A DNA stretch of 64,000 nucleotides from Alphaproteobacteria bacterium (GTDB lineage: Bacteria > Pseudomonadota > Alphaproteobacteria > Micropepsales > Micropepsaceae): positions 248,001 to 312,000 of the forward strand of contig JADHVO010000007.1 of NCBI GenBank assembly GCA_016783965.1. Direction: 5' to 3'. The position numbers and the translations under genes were made by a program. Below, piece by piece: positions 44,049 through 54,110 of the stretch; position 1 is the first letter of the stretch, and each line of letters starts with the position of its first letter. The notes under the pieces were generated by a model. That model did no database searches and had not been told where the DNA came from. It worked only from the letters and a program-made list of their open reading frames with translations.

Positions 44049-45155
44049 CTAGGCCCACGACACCCGGTTGCCCGGGTGCCGCGTGATCCGCCCCGCCAGT
44101 TCCATCTCGAGCAAAATAATCATCACGGCTTGGGGAGATGCCCCGCAAATCCTTACGAGCTCGTCAACTTCCACAGGAGCTGGACCCAGTGCCTCCTCCA
44201 CCCGGCCCCGAATCTGGTCGGCCTCTGCCTCGGCCCCTGCACCATTGGCCGGACCGCCAGGGCCGCCCTTGCCCGGATCGTGGAAATGCCCGCCCAGCAT
44301 CGGCCGCAACATGGCCAGCACGTCCTCGGCGCTTTCCGTCAGCGTCGCGCCTTCGCGGATCAGCCGGTTGGTCCCCTTCGCGCGCGGATCGAGGGGCGAA
44401 CCCGGCACCGCGAAGATCTCTCGGCCCTGTTCCAGCGCGAAGTTCGCCGTGATCAGCGAACCCGATCCCTCCGACGCCTCGACGATCACCACGCCACGCG
44501 ACAAGCCGGAGATGATGCGGTTGCGCCGCGGGAAATGCCGCGCCTGCGGCTGCACGCCCAAACCCATTTCGGACACAATGCATCCCTCGGTCCGGAGGCG
44601 TTCGTGCAGTGCTGCATTCTCCGGCGGATAGACAACGTCCACGCCGCCGGCCACCACTGCGACCGTGCCGCCGGCCAAGGCACCCTCGTGTGCCGCCGCG
44701 TCGATACCCCGGGCAAGTCCGGATGCCACCACCAATCCGGCGTCCGATAGGTCCCGCGCCATCGTGTTGGCGAACTTGCGCCCGAGCGCCGAGGCGTTGC
44801 GTGCGCCCACGACCGCCACCGTCTCCCGCTGGAGCAGCGTCACGTGCCCAAGGACCGACAGCAGCGGAGGCGGCGGTTCGACGGCCGCCAGGCCATGCGG
44901 AAACTCCGCCTCGCAGCTCGCGATCATGCGCCCTCCGATCTTGGCCAGCCCCGCCAGCTCGCGCGCCGCGTCATCTTCGGAAGGAATCCGCAGCTCGTCT
45001 CCGCCGCCGCGCTTTACCATCCGCGGCACTTCCTTCAGCGCCGCGCTGGCGCTGCCGAACCGGCCAATCAACTGCGCGAATGTCACCGGTCCGACATTCT
45101 GCGTGCGCGCGAGCCGCAGCCATGCCCGCCGCTCTGTGTCGGAAAGGCTCGTCAC
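44049..45155 (-). CDS. dprA: DNA processing protein DprA
   Basis: 368-residue RecA loader for incoming single-stranded DNA in transformation. N-terminal helical SAM-like domain (LARTQNVGPVTFAQLIGRFG), Rossmann domain with VAVVGARNASALGRKFA and VVASGLARGIDAAAHEGAL, GSGSLITANFALEQGREIFA, and a C-terminal winged helix (EVDELVRICGASPQAVMIIL). Starts with GTG in a GTGA overlap with the plsY stop. Confidence 0.96.
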   Translation of the reverse strand: MTSLSDTERRAWLRLARTQNVGPVTFAQLIGRFGSASAALKEVPRMVKRGGGDELRIPSEDDAARELAGLAKIGGRMIASCEAEFPHGLAAVEPPPPLLSVLGHVTLLQRETVAVVGARNASALGRKFANTMARDLSDAGLVVASGLARGIDAAAHEGALAGGTVAVVAGGVDVVYPPENAALHERLRTEGCIVSEMGLGVQPQARHFPRRNRIISGLSRGVVIVEASEGSGSLITANFALEQGREIFAVPGSPLDPRAKGTNRLIREGATLTESAEDVLAMLRPMLGGHFHDPGKGGPGGPANGAGAEAEADQIRGRVEEALGPAPVEVDELVRICGASPQAVMIILLEMELAGRITRHPGNRVSWA

Positions 45156-45784
45156 GAAGTCGCGGCGCTCTTGCTGCCGCCCACTTTGGGCTCGGTGCCG
45201 TTTAGCAGGCGGCGGATGTTCTCGCGGTGCGCGATGAAGACGAGCACGGCCAGAAGGACGGCCAGCTCCGCTTCATGGATGCGGTGGAAAAGGACCATGT
45301 AGATCGGCGTCAGCACCGCAGCGACCAGCGCGGACAGCGAGGAGATGCGGAACACGGCCAGCACCGCCCCCCAGCTCGCGAACGCGATCAGCGCGACGGG
45401 CCAATTGATCGCCAGCAGAATCCCCAGCGACACCGCGATCCCTTTTCCGCCCTTGAAGCCGAGCCACAGGGGAAACAGGTGGCCTAGGAACGCACCCAGC
45501 GCCGCGAACAGCGCCGCGTCATCCCCGAAGAAGTGCCGCACGAGCAGCACCGCGGCGACACCCTTCAGCGCATCGAACAGGAGCGTCAGCCCTGCGGCTG
45601 CGTAATTGCCGGTGCGCAGCACGTTGGTCGCGCCGATGCTGTGCGAACCGATCTTGCGGACATCGCCTTCGCCGAACGCGAAGCTCAGGATCAGCCCGAA
45701 CGGGATAGAGCCCAGCAGATAGCCGGTCAGCAGTGAAACGGTGGCGTCGGGCCAACCGACTTCAAGGGTCCAGAAGGATGTCAT
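45152..45784 (-). CDS. plsY: Glycerol-3-phosphate acyltransferase PlsY
   Basis: 210-residue inner-membrane enzyme transferring acyl from acyl-phosphate to glycerol 3-phosphate, the first step of phospholipid synthesis. Motifs: GYLLGSIPFGLILS (1), GSHSIGATNVLRTG (2) and GFKGGKGIAVSLG (3), with five to seven helices. ATG 45784 gives the usual length. It is the head of the plsY-dprA pair (overlapping by four bases) and divergent from the PNPOx-like gene. Confidence 0.96.
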   Translation of the reverse strand: MTSFWTLEVGWPDATVSLLTGYLLGSIPFGLILSFAFGEGDVRKIGSHSIGATNVLRTGNYAAAGLTLLFDALKGVAAVLLVRHFFGDDAALFAALGAFLGHLFPLWLGFKGGKGIAVSLGILLAINWPVALIAFASWGAVLAVFRISSLSALVAAVLTPIYMVLFHRIHEAELAVLLAVLVFIAHRENIRRLLNGTEPKVGGSKSAATS

Positions 45785-45848
45785 GTTTGTTGTGAGACAT
45801 TCGCAGGGGTGGCAGGGTACGCGAACGCGCGGCAAGGACAAGGCACCG

Positions 45849-46466
45849 ATGGCCCACATTACTTCAGTCGCCGAACTTCGGAAACGACTGCCCGAAGCCA
45901 ATCCGATGACGCGCATGAAGGTGCGCGATCACCTCGACAGCCAGTCGATCGCCTTCATCGGCCGCTCGCCCTTCCTGCTGCTCTCGACCGTCGCCGAAGA
46001 CGGTACCGTCGAAGTCAGCCCGAAAGGAGACGAGCCCGGCTTCGTCCATGTCGTCGACAGGAACACGCTGCTCTTCCCGGACCGTCCGGGCAACAATCTC
46101 GCCTTCGGCCATGTCAACATCATCGGCAATCCGCAGGTGGGCGTGATCTTCCTCGCGCCCGGCACCGGCGAAACGCTGCGGGTTAGCGGCACCGCAACGC
46201 TGCACGACGACCCCGATCTGTGCGAACGCCTGAGCGCGCGCGGCAAGGCCGCCAGGCTGGTCATGAAGGTGATCGTCCGGCGCGCCTATTTCCACTGCGC
46301 CCGCTCGATCCTGCGCGCCAATCTGTGGAAGCCGGAAGTTTGGGACGCCGATCCGCTCAAGGTCAGCTTCGGCAAGGTCTTCCAGGAGATCGGCAAGGTC
46401 GAGGACGCCATGGTCCCGCAGATCGACGCCCGCGTCCAAGCCGGGTACGCGCCGGAGAACCTTTAG
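45849..46466 (+). CDS. Pyridoxamine-phosphate-oxidase-like flavoprotein (MSMEG_1061 type)
   Basis: 205-residue split-barrel FMN-binding protein. RSPFLLLSTVAEDGTVEVSP, DRPGNNLAFGHVNIIGNPQV and VRRAYFHCARSILRANLW are typical of the MSMEG_1061 branch of PNPOx-like proteins, whose substrates are mostly unknown. ATG 45849 (MAHITSVAELRKRL) is chosen over an upstream frame through the plsY promoter. Its stop overlaps that of pyrC' by four bases, and it interrupts the otherwise minus-strand pyr-plsY block. Confidence 0.85.
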   Translation: MAHITSVAELRKRLPEANPMTRMKVRDHLDSQSIAFIGRSPFLLLSTVAEDGTVEVSPKGDEPGFVHVVDRNTLLFPDRPGNNLAFGHVNIIGNPQVGVIFLAPGTGETLRVSGTATLHDDPDLCERLSARGKAARLVMKVIVRRAYFHCARSILRANLWKPEVWDADPLKVSFGKVFQEIGKVEDAMVPQIDARVQAGYAPENL

Positions 46467-47779
46467 CGCATAGCCTTGCGGTCGAACACGCACTCGCCGC
46501 CGACGAAGGTCTTCGCCGCGCGGCCGTGGAAGTGGCGCCCCTCGAACGGGGTGTTCTGCGCCCGCGAGCGCAGATCGGCATGGTGCACCGCGAACGAGTC
46601 ATCCGGGTCGATCAGCACCAGATCGGCGGCAGCGCCCTTCGCCAGCGTCCCGGCCCTCAATCCGAGAATCTTCGCCGGCACCGCCGTCAGCGTCGCCAGC
46701 ACATGGCTCAGCGACGCCCGCCCGTCATGCACCAGCCCCAGCGCCACCGGCAGCAATGTCTCCAGCCCCACCGCGCCGAACGCCGCCGCCGCGAAAGGCT
46801 GACGCTTGGTGTCCGCGGCCTGCGGATCGTGGCTCGACACGATCACGTCGATGATCCCCGACGCTACGCCTTCCACCATCGCCGCGCGGTCGGCTTCCGA
46901 GCGCAGCGGCGGCTTCACCTTGCGGAACGTGTAGTACGATCCGACGTCCAGTTCGTTCAGCGCCAGATGATGTGCCGCAACGCCGCACGTCACCGGCACG
47001 CCGCGCTGCTTGGCCGCCGCGATGATATCCAGCGATGCCCCAGTCGAGATCTGGCTGAAGTGATACCGCGCGCCCGTCAGCTCTACGAGCCGGATGTCGC
47101 GCTCCACGACGATCGCTTCCGCCGCCGCCGGTCCCGCCGGCAGGCCAAGGCGCATCGCGTACTCGCCTTCGGTGATCGAGGCGCCCGCCGTCAGGTCCGG
47201 GTCTTCCGCATGTCCCACCACCAGCGCGCCGAACGTGTTGGCGTAGGCCAGCGAGCGCCGCATCACCCGCGCATTCGCGATCGTGCGGTCCCCGTCGGTG
47301 AACGCCACCGCGCCCGCTTCCTGGAGCAGGCCAATCTCGGTCATCTGCTCGCCGCCCAGGCCCTTGGTCAGCGCCGCCGTCGGCGCCACGCGCACCTTGG
47401 CCGTCGCCGCTGCGCGCCGCCTGATGAAGTCGACCAGCGAGGGCTCATCGATCACCGGATCGGTGTTCGGCATGGTGACGATGGTCGTGACGCCGCCCGC
47501 CGCCGCTGCGTGACTGGCGCTTTCCAGCGTTTCGCGGTGCTCGCTGCCGGGCTCGCCGGTGAACACGCGCATGTCGATCAACCCCGGCGCCAGCACGAGC
47601 CCGCGGCATTCGATCACTTCCGGGTCGCTCGGCTCGGCATCGTTGAACAAGCGCGGTCCGACATCGGCAATGCGCCCGTTCTCGACCAGGAGGCCGCCCC
47701 TCGCATCCAGCCCACTCGCCGGATCGATCAGCCGTGCGTTCCTGAAAGCGATCCTCCCACTCTTGCTTGCGAGACTCAT
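46463..47779 (-). CDS. Dihydroorotase-like pseudoenzyme (PyrC'/PyrX)
   Basis: 438-residue amidohydrolase of the dihydroorotase family that lacks the metal site. The usual DMHVHLREPG reads [10 protein letters not shown], so both His of the HxH motif are gone, and the usual TDHAPH near the end reads SSHDPQ, losing the catalytic Asp. [10 protein letters not shown] and [11 protein letters not shown] keep the fold. In Pseudomonas and others such inactive subunits (PyrC') are needed for the assembly of aspartate carbamoyltransferase. It overlaps pyrB by four bases (ATGA). Automatic annotation would call it dihydroorotase; an active pyrC must lie elsewhere. Confidence 0.88.
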   Translation of the reverse strand: MSLASKSGRIAFRNARLIDPASGLDARGGLLVENGRIADVGPRLFNDAEPSDPEVIECRGLVLAPGLIDMRVFTGEPGSEHRETLESASHAAAAGGVTTIVTMPNTDPVIDEPSLVDFIRRRAAATAKVRVAPTAALTKGLGGEQMTEIGLLQEAGAVAFTDGDRTIANARVMRRSLAYANTFGALVVGHAEDPDLTAGASITEGEYAMRLGLPAGPAAAEAIVVERDIRLVELTGARYHFSQISTGASLDIIAAAKQRGVPVTCGVAAHHLALNELDVGSYYTFRKVKPPLRSEADRAAMVEGVASGIIDVIVSSHDPQAADTKRQPFAAAAFGAVGLETLLPVALGLVHDGRASLSHVLATLTAVPAKILGLRAGTLAKGAAADLVLIDPDDSFAVHHADLRSRAQNTPFEGRHFHGRAAKTFVGGECVFDRKAMR

Positions 47780-48747
47780 GGCGCGTTGCGCCCTTCCTTC
47801 GCCAGCCCGCGCGACAGCGCGTCCAGCACCGCCATGCGGATCGCGACGCCCATCTCGACCTGTTCCTGGATCAGGCTGACCTCGATGTCGTCCGCCACCG
47901 CGCTGTCGATCTCGACGCCACGGTTCATTGGCCCCGGGTGCATCACGAAAGCGCCGGGCTTCGCCAGCTTTAGCTTTTCATGGTCGAGGCCATAGAAATG
48001 GAAGTATTCGCGCGTCGAGGGTACGAACGCGCCCGACATGCGCTCGAGCTGAAGCCTGAGCATCATCACGATGTCCACGCCCTGAAGCCCCTTCTTCATG
48101 TCGTGGAAGATCTCCACGCCGAACCGGTCCGCGTCCGCCGGCAGCAGGGTGCGCGGCGCGATCAACCGCACCCGCGCACCCATCTTGAGCAGCAGGTGGA
48201 TGTTCGACCGCGCGACGCGCGAATGCAGCACGTCGCCGCAGATCGCCACCACTAGCCCCTGGAACGCCCCGCGCCGGCGCCGGATGGTCAGCGCATCCAG
48301 CAGCGCCTGTGTCGGATGCTCGTGCGATCCGTCGCCCGCGTTGATCACGCAGCAATCGAGCTTGCGCGACAACAGCTCCGCTGCCCCGGAATCCTGGTGC
48401 CGCACCACCAGCAAGTCGGGCCGCATCGCGTTCAGCGTGGTCGCCGTGTCGATAAGGGTCTCGCCCTTCGACACCGACGAGGTCTTGACGCTCATGTTCA
48501 TCACGTCGGCGCCCAGCCGCTTGCCCGCCAGTTCGAACGAGCTCTGCGTGCGGGTCGACGCCTCGAAGAACAGGTTGATCAGGGTGCGGCCGCGCAGCGT
48601 CGCGGTCTTTTTGTCGGCGCCGCGGTTGAGCGCGACATAGGTCTCTGCAAGATCGAGCAGCGCGGTGATCTCCGGCACCGAAAGCTGTTCGATGCCCAGC
48701 AGGTGGCTGGATTTGAGGATGGTTTCGGCAGGCGCCGCGCTGGTCAT
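47776..48747 (-). CDS. pyrB: Aspartate carbamoyltransferase catalytic chain
   Basis: 323-residue enzyme joining carbamoyl phosphate and aspartate in pyrimidine synthesis. [20 protein letters not shown] is the carbamoyl-phosphate loop, [14 protein letters not shown] and [20 protein letters not shown] follow, and [13 protein letters not shown] the aspartate site. ATG 48747 is chosen over the longer frame. Co-transcribed with the inactive pyrC' gene, with which it probably forms a dodecamer. Confidence 0.96.
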   Translation of the reverse strand: MTSAAPAETILKSSHLLGIEQLSVPEITALLDLAETYVALNRGADKKTATLRGRTLINLFFEASTRTQSSFELAGKRLGADVMNMSVKTSSVSKGETLIDTATTLNAMRPDLLVVRHQDSGAAELLSRKLDCCVINAGDGSHEHPTQALLDALTIRRRRGAFQGLVVAICGDVLHSRVARSNIHLLLKMGARVRLIAPRTLLPADADRFGVEIFHDMKKGLQGVDIVMMLRLQLERMSGAFVPSTREYFHFYGLDHEKLKLAKPGAFVMHPGPMNRGVEIDSAVADDIEVSLIQEQVEMGVAIRMAVLDALSRGLAKEGRNAP

Positions 48748-48815
48748 TAAAGACCTTCGTATAGGGGAGGGGGCATGGGTGGGCAAGCCGCCACCTCAGA
48801 TAGCTGTGGAATGTC

Positions 48816-49280
48816 CTAAATGCGCCGTAACCGCTCCAGCACGCCTTGCAGGATGTAGGCCGCGGCCATCTTGTCCACGACCTCGCCGCGGCGTTTGCGC
48901 GAGGCATCGGCGTCCAGCAGCGTCCGCGTCACGGCCGCCGTCGACAGCCGCTCGTCCCACAACAGGATCGGCAATGCGACCGCCCGTGCCGAGAAGTTGC
49001 GCGCGAATGCCCGCGCCGCTTGCGCACTCGGCCCGTCGGTCCCGTCCATATTGAGCGGCAACCCGATCACCAGCCCGCCGACGGTCTGTTCCGCAACGAT
49101 CTTCTCGATCTTCTCGGCATCCTTCGAGAACTTGCCCCGCGCCAGCGTCACCATCGGGGTGGCGACCATCAGCGTCGTGTCCGACAGCGCCAGCCCGATG
49201 GTCTTCTCGCCCAGGTCGAGACCCAGCAAGCGCGCCCGCTCGGGCAGGGCGGCCTTCAGTGCGTCGATGTCGACGATCAC
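48816..49280 (-). CDS. ruvX: Holliday junction resolvase-like RuvX (YqgF)
   Basis: 154-residue RNase H-fold nuclease. [35 protein letters not shown] and [17 protein letters not shown] carry the conserved acidic residues. In E. coli YqgF it processes the 5' end of pre-16S rRNA. Starts with GTG in a GTGA overlap with the stop of the VOC-family gene, and is 68 bp upstream of pyrB. Confidence 0.95.
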   Translation of the reverse strand: MIVDIDALKAALPERARLLGLDLGEKTIGLALSDTTLMVATPMVTLARGKFSKDAEKIEKIVAEQTVGGLVIGLPLNMDGTDGPSAQAARAFARNFSARAVALPILLWDERLSTAAVTRTLLDADASRKRRGEVVDKMAAAYILQGVLERLRRI

Positions 49281-49642
49281 CTTTGGCCGATCTCGATCCG
49301 GTTGCCGGCGGGATCGCGCACGAAGAAGCGGCTCAGCCCCTCCGCCACGCTCTCTTCCTCGATCGCCACACCGGCCTTCTGCACCGCCGCCTTCGCCGCC
49401 GCCAGGTCGCGGGTCAGGAAACAGACGTGCCGCTTGCTCTTCGGGCTCCCCTCCGGGTCAACCCCGATATGCATCTGGAGCGCGCCGACCTGGAACCAGG
49501 CCCCGCCGCGCGGCTTCAATTCCTCGGGCTTCTCCAGCTCCGGAAACGCAAACAGCTCTCGATAGAACTTCAGGCACTCCGCCTCCAAAGCGCGCGGAAC
49601 GGCGATTTGCACGTGATCGATACCGGTGATGCCGAGGGACAT
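49277..49642 (-). CDS. VOC-superfamily (glyoxalase-like) protein
   Basis: 121-residue vicinal-oxygen-chelate protein: [19 protein letters not shown] at the start and [16 protein letters not shown] at the end give the usual metal His and Glu, and a second His is in MHIGVDPE. Possible lyase, dioxygenase or resistance role; the reaction is unknown. Divergent from gatC; overlaps ruvX by four bases. Confidence 0.88.
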   Translation of the reverse strand: MSLGITGIDHVQIAVPRALEAECLKFYRELFAFPELEKPEELKPRGGAWFQVGALQMHIGVDPEGSPKSKRHVCFLTRDLAAAKAAVQKAGVAIEEESVAEGLSRFFVRDPAGNRIEIGQR

Positions 49643-49724
49643 GGCCAAATCCCGCTACTGTCGCTTGCCAGCCCGGGTTGCCGTTGCTAGCAAGACCTGA
49701 GATTCCAAGCCTATAGGCCTGCCC

Positions 49725-50012
49725 ATGTCCGTCGACAAGGACACCGTTCGACGCATCGCAAGACTCTCCCGCATCGCGCTTCCCGAAGAGCGTTGCGCCC
49801 CCATGGCCGGCGAGCTCGACGGCATTTTCAAATGGGTCGAGCAACTGAACGAAGTGAACGTCGATGGCGTCCAGCCGATGACCAGCGTCGTGGAGCAGCG
49901 CCTGAAGATGCGCGACGACGTCGTCACCGACGGCAACTCCGCCAACGCTCTCATGGCCAACGCGCCGCAGGGTGAGGATCACTTCTTCGTCGTGCCGAAA
50001 GTCGTCGAATAA
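49725..50012 (+). CDS. gatC: Asp/Glu-tRNA amidotransferase subunit C
   Basis: 95-residue small subunit that holds GatA and GatB together. [20 protein letters not shown] and the C-terminal MRDDVVTDG and [17 protein letters not shown] are family-typical. The stop TAA shares its last base with the gatA ATG. First gene of the gatCAB operon. Confidence 0.96.
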   Translation: MSVDKDTVRRIARLSRIALPEERCAPMAGELDGIFKWVEQLNEVNVDGVQPMTSVVEQRLKMRDDVVTDGNSANALMANAPQGEDHFFVVPKVVE

Positions 50013-51505
50013 TGTCGCTTCCATCTTCGCTGACCGATTTCTCGCTGGCCGAGGCGCGCGACGCCGTTCACGCGAAGAAGGTCTCGTCCAAGGAGCTCGC
50101 CACCGCCTTCGTGAAAGCGATCGCCGACGCGCGCCCGCTCAACGCCTTCGTGACCGAGACGCCCGAGAAGGCGCTCGAGATGGCGGTCGCCTCCGACGTG
50201 CGCATCGCCCATGGCGAGGCCCGCCCGCTCGAGGGCTTGCCGCTCGCGATCAAGGATCTGTTCTGCACCAAGGGCGTGAAGACAACCGCCGGCAGCCACA
50301 TCCTGGGCAACTTCATCCCGCCCTATGAGTCCACCGTCACGCAGAACCTGTGGGACGCGGGCGCCGTGATGCTCGGCAAGACGAACATGGACGAGTTCGC
50401 CATGGGCTCGTCGAACGAGACCAGCTATCACGGCCCGGTCTTCAACCCGTGGCGGGCGCGCAATTCCAACCAGAACCTGGTGCCTGGCGGTTCGTCGGGC
50501 GGCTCGGCCGCCGCGGTCGCTGGCAACCTATGCCTCGCCGCCACCGGCACCGACACCGGCGGCTCGATCCGCCAGCCCGCCGCCGTCACCGGCACCGTCG
50601 GCATCAAGCCGACCTATGGCCGCTGCTCGCGCTGGGGCATCGTCGCCTTCGCCTCGTCGCTCGACCAGGCCGGCCCGATGACGCGCACCGTCCGCGACAG
50701 CGCGATCCTCCTGAAGCACATGGCGAGCGTCGACCCAAAGGACTCCACCTCCGTCGATGTGCCAGTCCCGGACTACGAGGCCGATCTCGAAAGGGGCGTG
50801 AAGGGCCTGCGTATCGGCATCCCGAAGGAATACCGCATCGACGGCATGCCGCCCGAGATTGAGCAGCTCTGGCAGAAGGGCATCGACTGGCTGAAGGCGC
50901 AGGGCGCGGAGATCGTGGACGTCTCGCTCCCGCACACCAAATATGCGCTGCCCACCTATTATATTGTCGCCCCGGCCGAGGCCTCCTCGAACCTCGCCCG
51001 CTATGACGGCGTGCGCTATGGCCACCGCGCCGAGGGTGCTGAGGACATCGTTGACCTGTACGAGAAATCCCGCGCCGAAGGTTTCGGCAAGGAAGTCCAG
51101 CGCCGCATCATGATCGGCACCTATGTGCTGTCGTCGGGCTATTACGACGCCTATTACGCCCGCGCCCAGAAGATCCGCACCCTCATCCTGCGCGATTTCA
51201 CCGAGGTCTATGAGAAGGTCGACGTCCTGTTAACGCCCGCGACGCCGGGCCCCGCCTTCGGCATCGGCGAGAAGACCGCCGACCCCGTCTCGATGTACCT
51301 GAACGACGTCTTCACCGTGACCGTGAACCTCGCGGGCCTTCCCGGCATCGCGGTCCCCGCCGGCCTCACGGAGAACGGCCTGCCGCTCGGCTTGCAGTTC
51401 ATCGGCAAGGCGTTCGACGAGGCGACCCTGTTCCGCGCCGCCCGCGCCATCGAAACCGCCGCCAATTTCACCGCCAAGCCCGCTCACTGGTGGAGAGCCG
51501 CATGA
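50012..51505 (+). CDS. gatA: Asp/Glu-tRNA amidotransferase subunit A
   Basis: 497-residue amidase-signature enzyme that frees ammonia from glutamine to amidate mischarged Glu-tRNA(Gln) or Asp-tRNA(Asn). The catalytic Lys is in [13 protein letters not shown] and the Ser-cis-Ser set in [15 protein letters not shown] and [12 protein letters not shown]. The C-terminal stretch [20 protein letters not shown] is typical. Overlaps gatC by one base and gatB by four. Confidence 0.97.
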   Translation: MSLPSSLTDFSLAEARDAVHAKKVSSKELATAFVKAIADARPLNAFVTETPEKALEMAVASDVRIAHGEARPLEGLPLAIKDLFCTKGVKTTAGSHILGNFIPPYESTVTQNLWDAGAVMLGKTNMDEFAMGSSNETSYHGPVFNPWRARNSNQNLVPGGSSGGSAAAVAGNLCLAATGTDTGGSIRQPAAVTGTVGIKPTYGRCSRWGIVAFASSLDQAGPMTRTVRDSAILLKHMASVDPKDSTSVDVPVPDYEADLERGVKGLRIGIPKEYRIDGMPPEIEQLWQKGIDWLKAQGAEIVDVSLPHTKYALPTYYIVAPAEASSNLARYDGVRYGHRAEGAEDIVDLYEKSRAEGFGKEVQRRIMIGTYVLSSGYYDAYYARAQKIRTLILRDFTEVYEKVDVLLTPATPGPAFGIGEKTADPVSMYLNDVFTVTVNLAGLPGIAVPAGLTENGLPLGLQFIGKAFDEATLFRAARAIETAANFTAKPAHWWRAA

Positions 51506-52992
51506 GCAAGACCATCAAGGGCCAGACCGGCGACTGGGAAATCGTCGTGGGCATGGAAGTCCACGCCCAGATACTCTCCAACGCCAAGCTGTTCTCGGGT
51601 GCCGCCACCGCGTTCGGCGCCGAGCCGAACAGCCAGGTGTCGTTCATCGACGCAGGCATGCCCGGCATGCTGCCCGTCATCAACCGGAAGTGCGTGGAGC
51701 AGGCCGTCCGCACCGGCCTGGGTCTCAAGGCGCAGATCAACCTGCATTCGGTGTTCGACCGGAAGAATTATTTCTACCCGGACCTGCCCCAGGGCTATCA
51801 GATCAGCCAGTACAAGAGCCCGATCGTCGGCGAAGGCGAAATCCTCCTCGACATGAAGGACGAGACCATCAAGGTCGGGATCGAGCGGCTGCACATGGAG
51901 CAGGACGCCGGCAAGTCGCTGCACGACCAGCACCCCGACGCCTCGTTCGTGGACCTCAACCGGTCCGGCGTCGCGCTGATGGAGATCGTGTCGAAGCCGC
52001 ACATGCGCTCGTCGGAAGAAGCGGCCGCATTCCTCAGGAAGCTGCGCTCGATCCTGCGCTACCTTGGCACCTGCGACGGCAACATGGACGAGGGCTCCAT
52101 GCGCGCCGACGTGAACGTCTCGGTCTGCCGCGCCGGCGGCTACGAAAAGTTCCGTGCGACCGGCGACTTCAGGCATCTCGGCACGCGCTGCGAGATCAAG
52201 AACGTCAACTCGATGCGCTTCGTGCAGATGGCGGTCGAATACGAGGCCCGCCGCCAGGTCGACATCCTCGAGGACGGCGGCACGATCGTGCAGGAGACCC
52301 GCCTCTACGACTCCAAGGCGAACGAGACGCGTTCGATGCGCTCCAAGGAAGAGGCGCACGACTATAGGTATTTTCCCGATCCCGACCTTTTGCCCCTGGT
52401 CCTCGATCAGGCCTGGGTCGACGACATCGCGAGGTCGCTGCCCGAGCTCCCCGACGAGAAGAAGGCCCGTCTCGTGAAGGCCGGTCTAAGCGCCTACGAT
52501 GCCACGGTTTTGGTCGCCGAGAAGGAGAGCGCCGACTACTTCGAGGCGATGCTCGCCACCGGCATCGAGGCGAAGGCCGCCGCCAACTGGCTGAACAACG
52601 AGTACTTCGGCCGCCTCAACAAGGCTGGTCTCGCGATCACCGACGGCCCCGTCAGTGCGCAAGCGAACGCCGCCATCGTGAAGATGGTCGCTGACAACAC
52701 CATCAGCGGAAAGATCGCAAAGGATCTGCTCGACATCGTGTGGAGCGAAGGCGGCGATCCCGTCGCCGTCGTCGAAGCACGCGGCATGAAGCAGGTGACC
52801 GACACCTCGGCGATCGAGAAGGCGGTTGATGCCGTCATCGCCGCGAACCCGCAGAAGGTCGAAGAGGTGAAGGCGAAGCCCAAGATGGCGTCGTGGTTCA
52901 CTGGTCAGGTGATGAAGGCGACCGGCGGAAAAGCCAATCCCGGTGTCGTCAACGCGATCCTCAAACAGCGACTCGGATTGCCCGAAGACTGA
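51502..52992 (+). CDS. gatB: Asp/Glu-tRNA amidotransferase subunit B
   Basis: 496-residue kinase-like subunit that activates the mischarged tRNA by phosphorylation. [20 protein letters not shown] at the N-terminus, [20 protein letters not shown], and the C-terminal YqeY-like tail ([20 protein letters not shown]). ATG 51502 overlaps the gatA stop (ATGA). Together with GatC and GatA it suggests that this organism uses indirect Gln- and/or Asn-tRNA synthesis. Confidence 0.97.
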   Translation: MSKTIKGQTGDWEIVVGMEVHAQILSNAKLFSGAATAFGAEPNSQVSFIDAGMPGMLPVINRKCVEQAVRTGLGLKAQINLHSVFDRKNYFYPDLPQGYQISQYKSPIVGEGEILLDMKDETIKVGIERLHMEQDAGKSLHDQHPDASFVDLNRSGVALMEIVSKPHMRSSEEAAAFLRKLRSILRYLGTCDGNMDEGSMRADVNVSVCRAGGYEKFRATGDFRHLGTRCEIKNVNSMRFVQMAVEYEARRQVDILEDGGTIVQETRLYDSKANETRSMRSKEEAHDYRYFPDPDLLPLVLDQAWVDDIARSLPELPDEKKARLVKAGLSAYDATVLVAEKESADYFEAMLATGIEAKAAANWLNNEYFGRLNKAGLAITDGPVSAQANAAIVKMVADNTISGKIAKDLLDIVWSEGGDPVAVVEARGMKQVTDTSAIEKAVDAVIAANPQKVEEVKAKPKMASWFTGQVMKATGGKANPGVVNAILKQRLGLPED

Positions 52993-53036
52993 GCGCACTC
53001 CGGAAAAGTGGCTTCCGTTTTTCCGTCAGAGTGCGC
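52993..53036. repeat. Dispersed palindromic element after gatB
   Basis: GCGCACTC-CGGAAAA / TTTTCCG-(TCA)-GAGTGCGC, 15 paired bases with a three-base bulge and an 11-nt loop. Elements with the GCACTCCGGAAAAGTG core are scattered through many alphaproteobacterial genomes. It may also stop gatB transcription. Confidence 0.75.
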
Positions 53037-53332
53037 GACCAACAGAGAATCCGGGACGCGATCCCTCGCGAATCAAATCGCGCTCCGGAGGTGATTCGCA
53101 CAATTTTGCGAAATCGGACTCATGCGCCGGCTTTTTCGGCCAATTCGATCCGTACACAGATCGATGCATTTGATGCCGATGAAATAAGGCTCAAATGACA
53201 ATCGCGTGAATCCGCGCTTTGCGCGAAAGCCCGCCGATATTGCATTTGAAAATGCAACCCACTCATATTGTTCACGTTTCGGGGGCGAAGCGATTCGTCC
53301 GACCTGAACGAGAACGCTAAAGGAGTTGTCTC
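53037..53332. other. Upstream region of the lysine-rich peptide gene
   Basis: About 300 bp with no ordinary gene. It contains a perfect palindrome TTGCATTT-GA-AAATGCAA (53240-53257) some 75 bp before the small gene's start and is AT-richer than its surroundings, so a promoter with an operator is likely. AAAGGAG lies at 53319-53325, just before the ATG. Confidence 0.55.
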
Positions 53333-53413
53333 ATGCCGATGGCAGCGAAGAAGAAAGCCAAGAAGAAGGCCCCTGCGAAGAAGAAGGCCAAGAAGGCGAA
53401 GAAGAAGAAGTAA
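53333..53413 (+). CDS. 26-residue Lys/Ala-rich peptide
   Basis: MPMAAKKKAKKKAPAKKKAK followed by six more residues, four of them Lys: 17 Lys of 26 with a single Pro. It resembles an isolated tail of histone H1-like or HC1/AlgP-type proteins that bind nucleic acid by charge. A strong Shine-Dalgarno (AAAGGAG, seven bases before the ATG), a palindromic upstream site and a downstream terminator argue that it is a real gene. It could bind DNA, RNA or polyphosphate. No domain beyond composition can be claimed. Confidence 0.65.
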   Translation: MPMAAKKKAKKKAPAKKKAKKAKKKK

Positions 53414-53551
53414 CTGGGCGTCGACTTCGGTCGACGTTGTCGCTCACGGGCGCTTGCGGCTGAGGTCGCGGCGTCCGTCGGCGGCGAAGGTAAAGGCCGC
53501 GGCCCGGATCTCAGCGTCCGCCCGCGGCCGGAACCGAACAGTCGGAAAGAG

Positions 53552-53576
53552 CCGCGCTTCGGCGCGGTTTCTTTTT
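53552..53576 (+). terminator. Intrinsic terminator
   Basis: CCGCGC-TTCG-GCGCGG followed by TTTCTTTTT. A UUCG-capped stem; it ends + strand transcription from the lysine-rich peptide gene 140 bp upstream. The region between (53414-53551) is GC-rich with several short inverted repeats and no gene. Confidence 0.88.
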
Positions 53577-53729
53577 GCCAGGTGGTCCGTGTACGGACCA
53601 AATACGCCTTAGGTATTAACCGTACCTTAAGATCAGGGTTAATCCCGTTAACCCTGCCTTAGCTTCTCCCAGACACGATTGTCGCATGCCGGGAGGGGAC
53701 TCCTCGGCGACGAGGAGAAGAAAGGTGTC

Positions 53730-54002
53730 ATGGCGTGCATAGACGTAGATGCCCTGGCGCAGTTTGAGACCGACGCGAAGAGCGGCCGTCCGGACGCGAT
53801 GTACAATTTGGGGCTGGCATATTCGACGGGGCAGGGCGTTGGCGTGGATTTCGTCGCCGCCCACAAGTGGTTCAACCTGGCCGCTCTGCGCGGGTCCGAC
53901 GAAGCCAAGTCCTGGCGCGCGTCGATCGCCAAGGAAATGAACACCAGCCAGATCGCCGAGGCCCAGCGCCTCGCCCGCGAGTGGCTGTCGATCTTCCGCT
54001 GA
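53730..54002 (+). CDS. Sel1-repeat small protein
   Basis: 90 residues holding one Sel1-like TPR repeat, DAMYNLGLAYSTGQGVGVDF then VAAHKWFNLAALRGSDEA, with a helix pair after it (EAQRLAREW). ATG 53730 follows GAGGAGAAGAAAGG. Cytoplasmic; Sel1 repeats act as scaffolds. It is convergent with the lytic transglycosylase gene, with a dispersed repeat in between. Confidence 0.85.
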   Translation: MACIDVDALAQFETDAKSGRPDAMYNLGLAYSTGQGVGVDFVAAHKWFNLAALRGSDEAKSWRASIAKEMNTSQIAEAQRLAREWLSIFR

Positions 54003-54027
54003 CCCTTCGAGGCCCCTCTCTGCGGGG

Positions 54028-54069
54028 CACCTCAGGGTGACGCGCCTCGATATTCGTCATGCTGAGGTG
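54028..54069. repeat. Dispersed inverted repeat
   Basis: CACCTCAGGGTGACG / CGTCATGCTGAGGTG, 15-nt arms with two mismatches, followed by CGAGCGCAGCGAGCCTCGAA. This is a well-known style of alphaproteobacterial intergenic repeat. It sits in the gap between two convergent genes. Confidence 0.8.
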
Positions 54070-54110
54070 CGAGCGCAGCGAGCCTCGAAGCACGCGCGCC
54101 GGTGCAGCGC

